Source: Actinomycetota bacterium (GTDB lineage: Bacteria > Actinomycetota > Thermoleophilia > Gaiellales > Gaiellaceae). From it: a DNA stretch of 6,967 nucleotides. Below the pieces are notes generated by a model. It was not told the origin of the DNA. It saw nothing but the letters and a program-made list of their open reading frames with translations, and searched no databases. Positions within the stretch are counted from its first letter, which is position 1; each line of letters starts with the position of its first letter. Positions 1 through 5,690 of the stretch are shown in pieces. The position numbers and the translations under genes are program-made. The stretch is taken from assembly GCA_013821525.1 (NCBI GenBank), contig JACDGR010000181.1:1-6967 (forward strand). Direction: 5' to 3'.

Positions 1-43
1 CCCGCTCCCGCAACTCGATCGAATACTTCCGAGGACGACCCAT
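1..43 (-). CDS. IS3-family transposase OrfA, N-terminal fragment cut by window edge
   Basis: Reading leftward from an ATG at 43-41, the 14 visible codons give MGRPRKYSIELRER. This matches the start of many IS3-family OrfA proteins (basic 'PRKYS.ELRERA' opening of the helix-turn-helix domain that binds the IS ends). A good ribosome binding site, GGGAG at 57-53, lies 9 bases upstream. The rest of the gene, including the OrfB catalytic DDE part, would lie beyond the left edge, so its integrity cannot be judged. The family call rests on a very short stretch, but start, binding site and peptide agree. Confidence 0.6.
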   Translation of the reverse strand, partial: MGRPRKYSIELRER

Positions 44-115
44 CACACACAGCTCCCTTCTCCCGGACAGCGATCTTCCAGGAAATTAAGCCGGCGTCAA
101 ACCCGGGACGGACCA
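1..115 (-). mobile_element. Possible end of an IS3-type insertion sequence
   Basis: The leader of the transposase fragment runs from about 44 to 115. On the minus strand the stretch beginning at 115 reads TGGTCCGTCCCGGG, with the TG start and GC-rich body common for IS3-family terminal repeats. The partner repeat and any target duplication lie outside the window, so the boundary at 115 is a guess. If right, the element was inserted just upstream of the metal-resistance genes with its transposase pointing away from them. Confidence 0.35.
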
Positions 116-364
116 CTACGGCCCTCGGTCTCGATCGCGCGGGCGGTATCCGAAGCGCTCCCCGCCGATGCAGCGAGCGCCGATCCGGAGACTTCGACGA
201 AGACGCGGCGACCTCGCCGGTGGGTTCTTCGCCGCGGAAGCTGCCACAACCAGCCCCTGCCATCGACGCCGGGCTCGGAGTGCGGGCCGATCTGACCGGC
301 GATCTCCCATGACATGTGCGCGCTACGCCGCGAACTGCTCGCGAGGCAAAGGGCCGGGTGACAA
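116..364. other. Stretch without a recognisable gene
   Basis: Reading frames on both strands here give Arg/Ala/Ser-rich translations typical of non-coding GC-rich DNA, and none resembles a family I know. A small perfect hairpin (CGCGA 329-333 with TCGCG 339-343, 5-base loop) sits just upstream of the regulator promoter; it has no T-tract. The stretch may be eroded sequence between the insertion sequence and the resistance genes. Confidence 0.5.
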
Positions 365-370
365 TAGAAT
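365..370 (+). promoter_or_regulatory. Candidate -10 box for the nmtR-like/CDF unit
   Basis: TAGAAT matches the sigma-70/SigA -10 consensus at five of six positions. No convincing -35 is seen at the usual spacing (342-347 is CGAGGC). Transcription would start near 377, inside the operator that follows, so a bound repressor would block initiation. Confidence 0.45.
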
Positions 371-375
371 GCACG

Positions 376-395
376 TATGAACAACCATTCATGTA
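376..395. promoter_or_regulatory. SmtB/NmtR-type ArsR-family operator
   Basis: An inverted repeat, ATGAA (377-381), six bases, TTCAT (388-392), lies between the -10 box and the regulator start codon. The TGAA-N6-TTCA core has the spacing of the 12-2-12 operators bound by SmtB, ZiaR, CzrA and NmtR. It starts 6 bases after the -10 box and ends 10 bases before the ATG, so occupancy would block transcription of both the repressor and the CDF exporter. Binding by the adjacent repressor is inferred from position and family. Confidence 0.75.
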
Positions 396-405
396 GTGTC
401 GAAGT

Positions 406-762
406 ATGGGCCACTCCTCAGCAACGACATTTCGTGGCGCCGACGTGGATCTGGAGATGGCGAACCAGATCGCTGAAGCCATGCAGGCACTCGCCACGCC
501 AAGTCGCGTGCTGATTCTCGCGCGCCTACTCGAATCATCCTGCTCCGTGACCGAGCTGGCTGAAGCAGTCGGCATGGAGCAGTCAGCCGTGTCCCATCAG
601 CTGCGGATTCTTCGCTTGCTACGCCTTGTCGTGGGCGAGCGTGACGGACGCAACGTCCTCTACGCGCTACATGACAGTCACGTCGGCGTCCTCCTCGAAG
701 AATCGGCGAACCACGTCGCACATCTGCGGCTTGCCGACGACGAAGCGGCGTTTGCGGAATGA
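406..762 (+). CDS. ArsR/SmtB-family metal-sensing repressor, NmtR/CzrA type
   Basis: This 118-residue protein is a winged-helix repressor that should bind the operator just upstream and release it on binding a divalent metal. The recognition region is at about residues 48-75 (TELAEAVGMEQSAVSHQL), followed by the wing (ERDGRNVLYAL, 78-88). The C-terminal helix carries D90, H92, H103 and H106, exactly the D-x-H-x10-H-x2-H spacing of the alpha5 site of CzrA (Zn/Co) and NmtR (Ni/Co). The protein begins Met-Gly-His; in M. tuberculosis NmtR the Gly2-His3 N terminus contributes to the Ni/Co site. The extra C-terminal His residues of NmtR (H109, H116) are absent, so the metal could be Zn, Co or Ni. 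It lacks the alpha3 CxC site of ArsR/CadC-type sensors. The start is supported by the operator position and by the NmtR-like N terminus; the ribosome binding site is weak. Its stop overlaps the CDF start (ATGA). Confidence 0.9.
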   Translation: MGHSSATTFRGADVDLEMANQIAEAMQALATPSRVLILARLLESSCSVTELAEAVGMEQSAVSHQLRILRLLRLVVGERDGRNVLYALHDSHVGVLLEESANHVAHLRLADDEAAFAE

Positions 763-1508
763 GCGTAGTGAAGCAACATGCCGACGAACACGAAGCGCAC
801 GATCATGGCGACCAGCCGCACGACCACGATCACAATGATGAGCACCAGCACGACGGGCACGAGCATGACGGCGATCATGTCCGCGGCGGACATGGGCACT
901 CACATGGTCTTGTAGATCGCTCGATCATCCGCTCGCGGGATGGTGTGAGGACGGTTTCGATCAGCCTGGTCGTTTTGACGCTCGCCGCAGCGGTGCAGAC
1001 GCTCATCTTTCTTACAACCGGAAGTGTTGCCTTGCTCGCGGATCTGATCCACAACTTCGGGGATGGGCTCACCGCGATCCCGCTCGGTATCGCCTTCTTT
1101 TTGCGCTCGGTGCGGGGTGAGCGCTGGGCGGGCCTTGCTGTTGTCGGGGCGATCTTCATCTCCGCGATGGTTGCGCTCTACGAAACGATCCTGCGTTTCA
1201 TCCATCCCCAGCATCTGACACATCTCTGGGTGCTCGCTGGAGCCGGGCTCGTCGGGTTTATCGGCAACGAGATCGCAGCACGCGTCCGCTTGCGCGGTGG
1301 TAAGCGTCTCGATAGCCCAGCGTTGATAGCGGACGGCAATCACGCGCGCGTCGACGGCTTCGTCTCTCTCGGGGTGATCGGAAGCGCCATTGTCGTTGGG
1401 CTCGGCGCGCCGATCGCCGACCCGATCATTGGCCTTGTCATCACCGTCGTCATCCTCAAGATCACCTGGGACTCCTGGAAGACGATCTACGGGCAGCACG
1501 ATCATTGA
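759..1508 (+). CDS. Cation diffusion facilitator exporter, His-rich N terminus, no C-terminal domain
   Basis: This 249-residue inner-membrane antiporter should export Zn2+, Co2+ or a similar divalent ion in exchange for protons. Residues 1-50 are a cytoplasmic tail with 15 histidines in an Asp/Glu/Gly background, a likely metal-collecting segment. About six membrane helices follow (roughly 65-240). The transport site can be read from H98/D102 (HNFGD, helix 2) and H195/D199 (HARVD, helix 5), the HxxxD pair typical of zinc-type CDFs. The protein ends about ten residues after helix 6 (WDSWKTIYGQHDH), so the usual ~80-residue dimerising cytoplasmic domain is missing and length is below the usual ~300. 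CTD-less CDFs of this form exist, so I regard it as intact. Start ATG overlaps the repressor stop by four bases, implying coupled translation and control by the same operator; a GTG at 768 is an alternative. A decayed second CDF follows directly. Confidence 0.88.
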   Translation: MSVVKQHADEHEAHDHGDQPHDHDHNDEHQHDGHEHDGDHVRGGHGHSHGLVDRSIIRSRDGVRTVSISLVVLTLAAAVQTLIFLTTGSVALLADLIHNFGDGLTAIPLGIAFFLRSVRGERWAGLAVVGAIFISAMVALYETILRFIHPQHLTHLWVLAGAGLVGFIGNEIAARVRLRGGKRLDSPALIADGNHARVDGFVSLGVIGSAIVVGLGAPIADPIIGLVITVVILKITWDSWKTIYGQHDH

Positions 1509-1520
1509 TTTACAGCGCCG

Positions 1521-2062
1521 AACTCGAAAGCAAACCGCGAATCGATGAATATCGAGGGAAGCTTCCAACACATCCTCGCTGATCTGGCCGCTTTATCTTC
1601 ACGGCGATCGCCGGGCTCGTGATCATCACGACCGGCTTCCAGCGAGCTGACGGAATCGCCTCACTGATTGTCGCGGCGATCATGCTCCGCGCCTCCTACG
1701 GCCTGCTTCGCGACTCTGGGACGGTGCTGCTGTAGATCGCCCCTGAAGGGATGAGCGTCGATCAGATTGGCAAGGCGATCGCGGGTTGCCGAGGCGTCTC
1801 TGAGGTGCATGACCTGCATGTCTGGGAGGTCGCCTCTGGCTTCCCGTCTCTCTCCTCGCATGTGCTTGTCGGCAAGGACGAGGATTGCCACGGCATTCGC
1901 CGTGAGCTAGAAGCCATGCTCAACGAACGCTTCGAGATCGATCACACCACTCTGCAGGTCGATCACCGTGGCGAAGAGCATCTGCTGCAGATCTCTGGCA
2001 GCGACGCAGAGCCCGACCATGGGAAGCACTTCGATGCTCGTGACTCGCCGGGTCGAGCCTGA
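1521..2062 (+). pseudogene. Decayed 3' half of a second CDF (CzcD-like) transporter
   Basis: Translation in pieces gives the rear of a canonical CDF: a loop and helix 5 start (SKANRESMNIEGSFQHILAD, with H/D of the HxxxD motif, about 1524-1583), then after a frame change near 1584-1592 the rest of helix 5, helix 6 and the loop (FIFTAIAGLVIITTGFQRAD...), then a TAG stop at 1733-1735 where related proteins have Glu (VLL-stop-IAPEGM), then the complete cytoplasmic domain (VSEVHDLHVWEVASGF, C-terminal TTLQVDH) to the TGA at 2060-2062. Helices 1-4 are absent. At least two lesions, a one-base loss (or two-base gain) and a nonsense change, plus the missing front half mark this as a pseudogene. It differs from the CDF upstream, so it is not a displaced end of that gene. 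The tail alone (ATG 1751 to 2062, 103 codons) is open and could in principle be made as a free domain; its upstream GAAGGG lies too close to the ATG to be an ideal binding site. Confidence 0.85.
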
Positions 2063-2334
2063 TCGTCAGCCTCGTGATTGCTTTGTCGTGACGGTGCCCG
2101 TCATCGATTCCTGACCGCTCGCAGGCGAGATGACGCTCGTGATCACACGAACTGCACGCCCCTAACGCGCCGGGAAGGCCCTTTCGCTCACGGCGCGAGC
2201 GTCTGTGATTCCCGCGCAACTCGGCCTTGCCCACCCGATCCGTAGAAAACCCTGACCAGGTATACGCCCCGCCCCCGACGTTCCCGCCTTCTGATCGACC
2301 TACCGTCAAGGCAACTTAGACGAGAGGAACGATC
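2063..2334. other. Intergenic stretch between CDF remnant and small membrane protein gene
   Basis: No gene is recognised. Weak hairpins are present, for example TCGTG (2137-2141) with CACGA (2146-2150), none with a T-tract. TATACG at 2261-2266 could be a -10 box for the small gene downstream, followed by a C-rich run, but no matching -35 is seen. Confidence 0.35.
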
Positions 2335-2484
2335 GTGTATCACTACATGAAGACCCAGAACGGTTGGTCTTGGCTTTGGATGGTTCCGATGATGCTGCTT
2401 TGGATCGCTGTCCTCGGGGGCGTGATCTACGGCGCCGCGCGACTGGCGCTCAAGCACCAGAAGACCCCGCGCGCCGGGCACTAG
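2335..2484 (+). CDS. Small single-span membrane protein, unknown function
   Basis: A 49-residue frame starts at GTG 2335 with an upstream GAGAGGAA (about 2322-2328) at proper distance, which favours this start over the ATG at 2347. The translation has a short aromatic N terminus (MYHYMKTQNGWSWLW), one hydrophobic segment of about 20 residues (12-34, with repeated Met and Trp) and a basic C-terminal tail (KHQKTPRAGH). The Trp/Met-rich membrane opening resembles small proteins often found near copper and heavy-metal genes that continue into a SHOCT domain, but here that domain is absent. No function can be assigned. The positive tail suggests an N-out, C-in orientation. It lies between the CDF remnant and the MntP-like gene, in the same direction. 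Confidence 0.6.
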   Translation: MYHYMKTQNGWSWLWMVPMMLLWIAVLGGVIYGAARLALKHQKTPRAGH

Positions 2485-2489
2485 CCACT

Positions 2490-2520
2490 CACACCTCCGC
2501 CAGGTAACTACGGCGGTGTG
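2490..2520 (+). other. Strong hairpin between the small membrane gene and the MntP-like gene
   Basis: CACACC (2490-2495) pairs with GGTGTG (2515-2520) and GCC (2499-2501) with GGC (2512-2514), leaving a three-base bulge; an alternative register pairs CCGCC with GGCGG and CACA with TGTG. There is no T-tract, so it is not a classical intrinsic terminator. It begins 6 bases after the stop of the small gene and ends 80 bases before the next start, and could be a termination, RNA-stability or attenuation element. Confidence 0.4.
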
Positions 2521-2600
2521 GAAGCAGTCAGGCGGAGCGCTCAGCATGTTCGAAGGCGAAGCCCGCCGGAATGGGTGGTTGCCTGATAAGAGCACAGAGC

Positions 2601-3155
2601 ATGCTAAAGCTCCTCCTTTTCGTTCTCCCGCTCGGACTCGACACATTTGCCGTCGCTACCGCGCTCGGGATCGCAGGCCTTCCAAAGCGCGCGCAGTTGC
2701 GCGCGAGCCTTTTGATGTCAAGCTTCGAAATGACGATGCCGCTGATCGGCATCGGAGTGGGGCGCGGTATTGGCAGCACCCTCGGGAGTGTTGCCAACTA
2801 CATCGCTGCTGGATGTCTGATTGCGCTCGGGATCTACTTGCTTGTCAGCGGGGAAGAAGCGGACGAGGAGAAAGAGGTCGCGTCCCTCTCTACCGGACGC
2901 GGCCTCGCGCTGATTGGCCTTGGCATCAGCATCAGCCTCGACGAACTGGCAATGGGCTTCACGATCGGTCTGCTTCAGCTCTCGATCTGGCTCGCCGTAA
3001 TCCTCATTGGCGTCCAAGCATTCGCGCTCGCCCAAGTCGGACTGCGAGTCGGTTCCCGGCTCGGCGCTGCGGCCAGAGAATGGGCGGAGCGGTTGGCAGC
3101 AATCGCACTCCTCGGCCTTGGGGTCTTGATCCTCGTCGAGCAGCTGGCGCGATAA
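2601..3155 (+). CDS. MntP/DUF204-family membrane protein, putative manganese or divalent cation efflux pump
   Basis: The 184-residue protein is almost entirely hydrophobic, with about six membrane helices in two related halves, as in MntP (usual length near 190). The acidic signature of each half is visible: LGLDTFAVA (D14, helix 1) and ISLDELAMGF (D114, E115, helix 4); E43 in helix 2 is a further buried acidic candidate. The halves are joined by a charged loop with an acidic cluster (SGEEADEEKE, 83-92). MntP proteins export Mn2+ from the cytoplasm; the exact metal here is not shown by the sequence. I chose ATG 2601 because MLKLLLFVLPLGLD starts at helix 1 as in relatives; ATG 2571 in the same frame adds ten residues and cannot be excluded, and neither has a strong binding site. 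No yybP-ykoY manganese riboswitch is recognisable upstream. The neighbours are metal exporters, so a role in metal resistance fits. Confidence 0.75.
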   Translation: MLKLLLFVLPLGLDTFAVATALGIAGLPKRAQLRASLLMSSFEMTMPLIGIGVGRGIGSTLGSVANYIAAGCLIALGIYLLVSGEEADEEKEVASLSTGRGLALIGLGISISLDELAMGFTIGLLQLSIWLAVILIGVQAFALAQVGLRVGSRLGAAAREWAERLAAIALLGLGVLILVEQLAR

Positions 3156-3202
3156 CTGCTCGGGATCCCAGTTCGCGGCACCAGATGGCTAGAGGCGGAT
3201 TG

Positions 3203-3219
3203 GGCGATTCGTGATCGCC
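3203..3219 (+). terminator. Possible weak terminator hairpin after the MntP-like gene
   Basis: GGCGAT (3203-3208) and ATCGCC (3214-3219) form a perfect six-base stem with a five-base loop, about 50 bases after the stop codon. Only a poor T-rich stretch (ATTGGTT) follows. It sits just before the cop promoter and would separate the two transcription units. Confidence 0.35.
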
Positions 3220-3238
3220 GCATTGGTTCGCTCCCTTC

Positions 3239-3255
3239 ATACCCCCAAAGGGTAT
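3239..3255. promoter_or_regulatory. CsoR-type copper operator upstream of copZ
   Basis: A perfect inverted repeat, ATACCC (3239-3244), five bases, GGGTAT (3250-3255), matches the G/C-tract pseudo-palindrome (TACCCC..GGGGTA type) bound by CsoR repressors. Its right arm overlaps the likely -10 box. Apo-CsoR, encoded four genes into the same unit, would sit here and block transcription until it binds Cu(I). The protein-site match is inferred from family knowledge. Confidence 0.8.
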
Positions 3256-3258
3256 AGT
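3253..3258 (+). promoter_or_regulatory. -10 box of the cop operon
   Basis: TATAGT matches the -10 consensus at five of six positions and shares three bases with the right arm of the CsoR operator. No good -35 is seen at 17 bases; TTGGTT at 3223-3228 is 24 bases away. A start near 3264 would leave a leader of about 23 bases before copZ. Confidence 0.5.
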
Positions 3259-3286
3259 TGAGGGCGTCGATCAAAGGAGAAGCACG

Positions 3287-3490
3287 ATGAGCACTCTCAC
3301 CTTTAGCGTTCCGGGCGTTTCTTGCGCGCATTGCCAAGCGGCGATCAAGAGCGAAGTCTCGACTGTTGCTGGTGTTGAGTCTGTTGATGTCGATCTCGAC
3401 GCGAAGGTTGTGACCGTGACCGGGGAGCCGCTTGATGAGCAGGCTGTTCTCGCGGCGATCGATGAAGCGGGCTACGAGGTGGCTGCCTAA
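3287..3490 (+). CDS. copZ: CopZ-like copper chaperone (HMA domain)
   Basis: This 67-residue cytoplasmic protein is a single heavy-metal-associated domain. The Cu(I)-binding motif is GVSCAHC (residues 10-16; C13 and C16), and the beta-alpha-beta-beta-alpha-beta pattern runs the whole length (GVESVDVDLDAKVVTVTG, then the second helix, AIDEAGYEVAA). The His between the cysteines is usual for CopZ-type chaperones. It should bind Cu(I) and pass it to CopA, encoded four bases downstream. The start has an excellent ribosome binding site, AAAGGAG at 3273-3279, seven bases before the ATG. It is the first gene after the CsoR-type operator, so expression should rise with copper. Length is normal for the family. 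Confidence 0.93.
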   Translation: MSTLTFSVPGVSCAHCQAAIKSEVSTVAGVESVDVDLDAKVVTVTGEPLDEQAVLAAIDEAGYEVAA

Positions 3491-3494
3491 AACG

Positions 3495-5690
3495 ATGGCT
3501 GCGGTCGCCGAACCTCTGACCGAGCTGCGCGAGAAGACCACGCTTGCGCTGGAAGGGATGACGTGCGCCTCGTGCGCAGCGCGGATTGAGCGCACCCTGA
3601 ACAAGGTTGAGGGTGTTAGGGCAACCGTCAATTACGCGACTGAGACCGCCTCAGTCGATTACGACCCGGCGCTCGTCGAACCGGCACGTCTTCTCGCTGC
3701 GGTCGAGAAGATCGGTTACCACGCGCACCCGCGTCTCGATCAGGACGCTCACAAGGATGCAGGTCGCAATTCGCACGCTCCGCCGAGGCAGCTCATCGCG
3801 GCGGCGCTACTTGCGGTGCCGCTTGTGCTTCTCGCGATGGTGCCGCCGCTTCGCTTCTCCGGTTGGGAGTGGTTGTCGCTCGTGCTTGCGACCCCGGTTG
3901 TCTTTTGGAGCGGCGCGCAGTTCCATCGGGTCGCGTTTCTGAATGCGCGTCATGGCGCGGCGAGTATGGACACGCTCGTCTCGATCGGCACCCTGGCCGC
4001 CTGGGGCTGGTCAGCGGTCGTGCTTGTTTTCGGACTCCGTGCCGAGGGCTATTTTGAAGTCGCGGCTGTGATCACGTCGCTGGTTCTCCTCGGGCGGTTC
4101 TTCGAGGCGCGGGCCAAGCGAAGCTCGGGATCGGCGATTCGTGCGCTTCTGCAACTCGGAGCGAAGGACGCGCGCGTTATCCGCGACGGCATCGAAACGC
4201 TGGTGCCGGTCGAAGCGGTTGTGCTCGGTGACCTGTTCGTTGTTCGGCCGGGCGAGAAGATCGCGACTGACGGTGTCGTCGTCGAGGGTGCCTCCGCGAT
4301 CGATCAGTCGATGCTGACCGGCGAGCCGGTGCCGGTCGAGGTTGGGCCTGGGGAAGATGTCGCAGGGGCGACGATCAACGCCTCTGGCCGTCTTGTTGTT
4401 CGGGCGACGCATGTCGGCAGCGAGGCTGCGCTTGCGCAGATCGCCCGCCTTGTCGAGCAGGCGCAGGCGGGGAAGGCTGATGCGCAGCGGCTCGCTGACC
4501 GCGTTGCGGCGATCTTTGTGCCGATCGTGCTCGTGATTGCGCTTGCGACGCTTGCCGGATGGCTGCTCGTTGGGTCGGACGCGTCAGTAGCGGTCAGCGC
4601 TGCCGTCGCTGTCTTGATCATTGCTTGCCCGTGTGCGATGGGGCTCGCGACGCCAACCGCGCTGATGGTTGGAACCGGTCGCGGTGCGCAGCTTGGGATT
4701 TTGATCAAGGGGCCGGAGGTGCTTGAGCAGACGCGCCGGATCACGACGGTGCTGCTCGATAAGACGGGCACGATCACCGAGGGACGCATGCGCCTTGTCG
4801 ATGCGTGGCCGCTCGGGGCAACACGAGACGAGCTAGTGCGTCTTGCGGGTGCCGCTGAGGCTGGGAGTGAGCATCCGCTCGCCCAGGCACTTGCGCGAGC
4901 CGCCGCATCGGAAGGCGCTCTTCCGGCGCTCGGTGAGTTCCGCAATCACGCCGGGCTCGGAATTGAAGCTGTGGTCGAAGGAAAGGCAATCCTTGTCGGA
5001 CGGCCCTCCTTCCTGGCTGAGTGGGCGATCGAAATGTCGGATGAGGCGCATACTTGGCAGGCTGCCGCCGAAGAGCAGGGGCGAACGGTTATCGCTGTCG
5101 CCTGGGACGGATCGTTTCATGGGCTCCTCGCGCTCTCCGACACGCTCAAGCCGACCTCGGCCGAGGCAATCCGCGAGTTGAAGGCACTCGGGCTTCGCCC
5201 GATTCTTCTGACCGGCGATAACGCTCGGGCCGCCCATGCGATCGCAAACGAAGTCGGTATCGAGGAGGTGCTCGCCGAGGTGCTTCCCTCAGAAAAGGTC
5301 GCTGAAGTGCTGAGGTTGCAGAACGAGGGTGAGGTGGTTGCGATGGTCGGTGATGGTGTCAATGACGCACCGGGACTTGCGCAGGCTGATCTCGGTCTCG
5401 CGATCGGCACGGGAACCGATGTCGCGATCGAAGCGTCCGATCTGACACTTGTCTCAGGCGATCTGCGTGCCGCCTCTGATGCGATCCGGCTCGCCAGGCG
5501 CACGCTCGCGACGATCAAGGGCAACCTCTTCTGGGCGTTTGCCTACAACGTCGCTGCGATTCCGCTCGCGGTCGCCGGTCTTCTGAACCCGATCATCGCA
5601 GCAGCGGCGATGGCCGCCTCAAGCATCTTTGTCGTCTCAAACAGCCTGCGGCTGCGCCGCTTCCGCACTGCCAGGGAAGGAGTGAAATGA
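3495..5690 (+). CDS. copA: Copper-exporting P1B-1 ATPase CopA
   Basis: This 731-residue inner-membrane pump uses ATP to export Cu(I). From the N terminus: one HMA domain (about 14-80, GMTCASC with C24 and C27), a polar linker, helices MA/MB and 1-2, an actuator domain with TGE at 275-277, helix 4 with the transport motif CPC at 378-380, the phosphorylated Asp in DKTGT (D422), the nucleotide-binding signature HP (H460-P461), the hinge GDGVND at 619-624, then YN at 684-685 and MxxSS (M706, S709, S710). CPC with YN and MxxSS is the Cu(I) (P1B-1) set. All catalytic residues are present and the length is normal. I chose ATG 3495, four bases after copZ, because MAAVAEPLTELREKTTLALEGM reads as a normal opening; an in-frame ATG at 3432 would lie within copZ and add a basic 21-residue shadow. 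GAGGTGG at 3476-3482 may serve as binding site. The stop overlaps the csoR start (ATGA). Confidence 0.96.
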   Translation: MAAVAEPLTELREKTTLALEGMTCASCAARIERTLNKVEGVRATVNYATETASVDYDPALVEPARLLAAVEKIGYHAHPRLDQDAHKDAGRNSHAPPRQLIAAALLAVPLVLLAMVPPLRFSGWEWLSLVLATPVVFWSGAQFHRVAFLNARHGAASMDTLVSIGTLAAWGWSAVVLVFGLRAEGYFEVAAVITSLVLLGRFFEARAKRSSGSAIRALLQLGAKDARVIRDGIETLVPVEAVVLGDLFVVRPGEKIATDGVVVEGASAIDQSMLTGEPVPVEVGPGEDVAGATINASGRLVVRATHVGSEAALAQIARLVEQAQAGKADAQRLADRVAAIFVPIVLVIALATLAGWLLVGSDASVAVSAAVAVLIIACPCAMGLATPTALMVGTGRGAQLGILIKGPEVLEQTRRITTVLLDKTGTITEGRMRLVDAWPLGATRDELVRLAGAAEAGSEHPLAQALARAAASEGALPALGEFRNHAGLGIEAVVEGKAILVGRPSFLAEWAIEMSDEAHTWQAAAEEQGRTVIAVAWDGSFHGLLALSDTLKPTSAEAIRELKALGLRPILLTGDNARAAHAIANEVGIEEVLAEVLPSEKVAEVLRLQNEGEVVAMVGDGVNDAPGLAQADLGLAIGTGTDVAIEASDLTLVSGDLRAASDAIRLARRTLATIKGNLFWAFAYNVAAIPLAVAGLLNPIIAAAAMAASSIFVVSNSLRLRRFRTAREGVK

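Noticed and set aside
97..414. 105-codon minus-strand frame and overlapping frames left of the regulator
   Set aside because: Low-information Arg/Ser/Ala-rich translation, spans the regulator promoter and operator, no family resemblance and no binding site.
780..910. Short tandem repeat in DNA
   Set aside because: The repetitive CAC/GAC/GAT pattern is explained by the His/Asp-rich N terminus of the CDF protein and has no fixed unit.
900..1571. 223-codon minus-strand frame
   Set aside because: Antisense shadow of the CDF gene; its translation is charged and disordered-looking while the sense strand has full CDF motifs.
2060..2330. Intrinsic terminator after the CDF remnant
   Set aside because: Hairpins here have stems of about five bases or two-base loops and no T-tract, so none can be called.
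2485..2600. yybP-ykoY manganese riboswitch before the MntP-like gene
   Set aside because: The region is short and I see none of the conserved bulge and loop sequences of that riboswitch; only a simple hairpin is present.
2516..3214. 232-codon plus-strand frame over the MntP-like gene
   Set aside because: Arg-rich translation in a shifted frame; the overlapping frame gives a clean six-helix membrane protein with paired acidic motifs.
3432..3494. Upstream in-frame ATG for copA adding 21 residues
   Set aside because: It lies inside copZ, adds a basic stretch unlike CopA N termini, and the ATG at 3495 follows the copZ stop by four bases.
2975..3631. 218-codon minus-strand frame
   Set aside because: Crosses the end of the MntP-like gene, the CsoR operator, copZ and the copA start; a shadow of GC-rich coding sequence.
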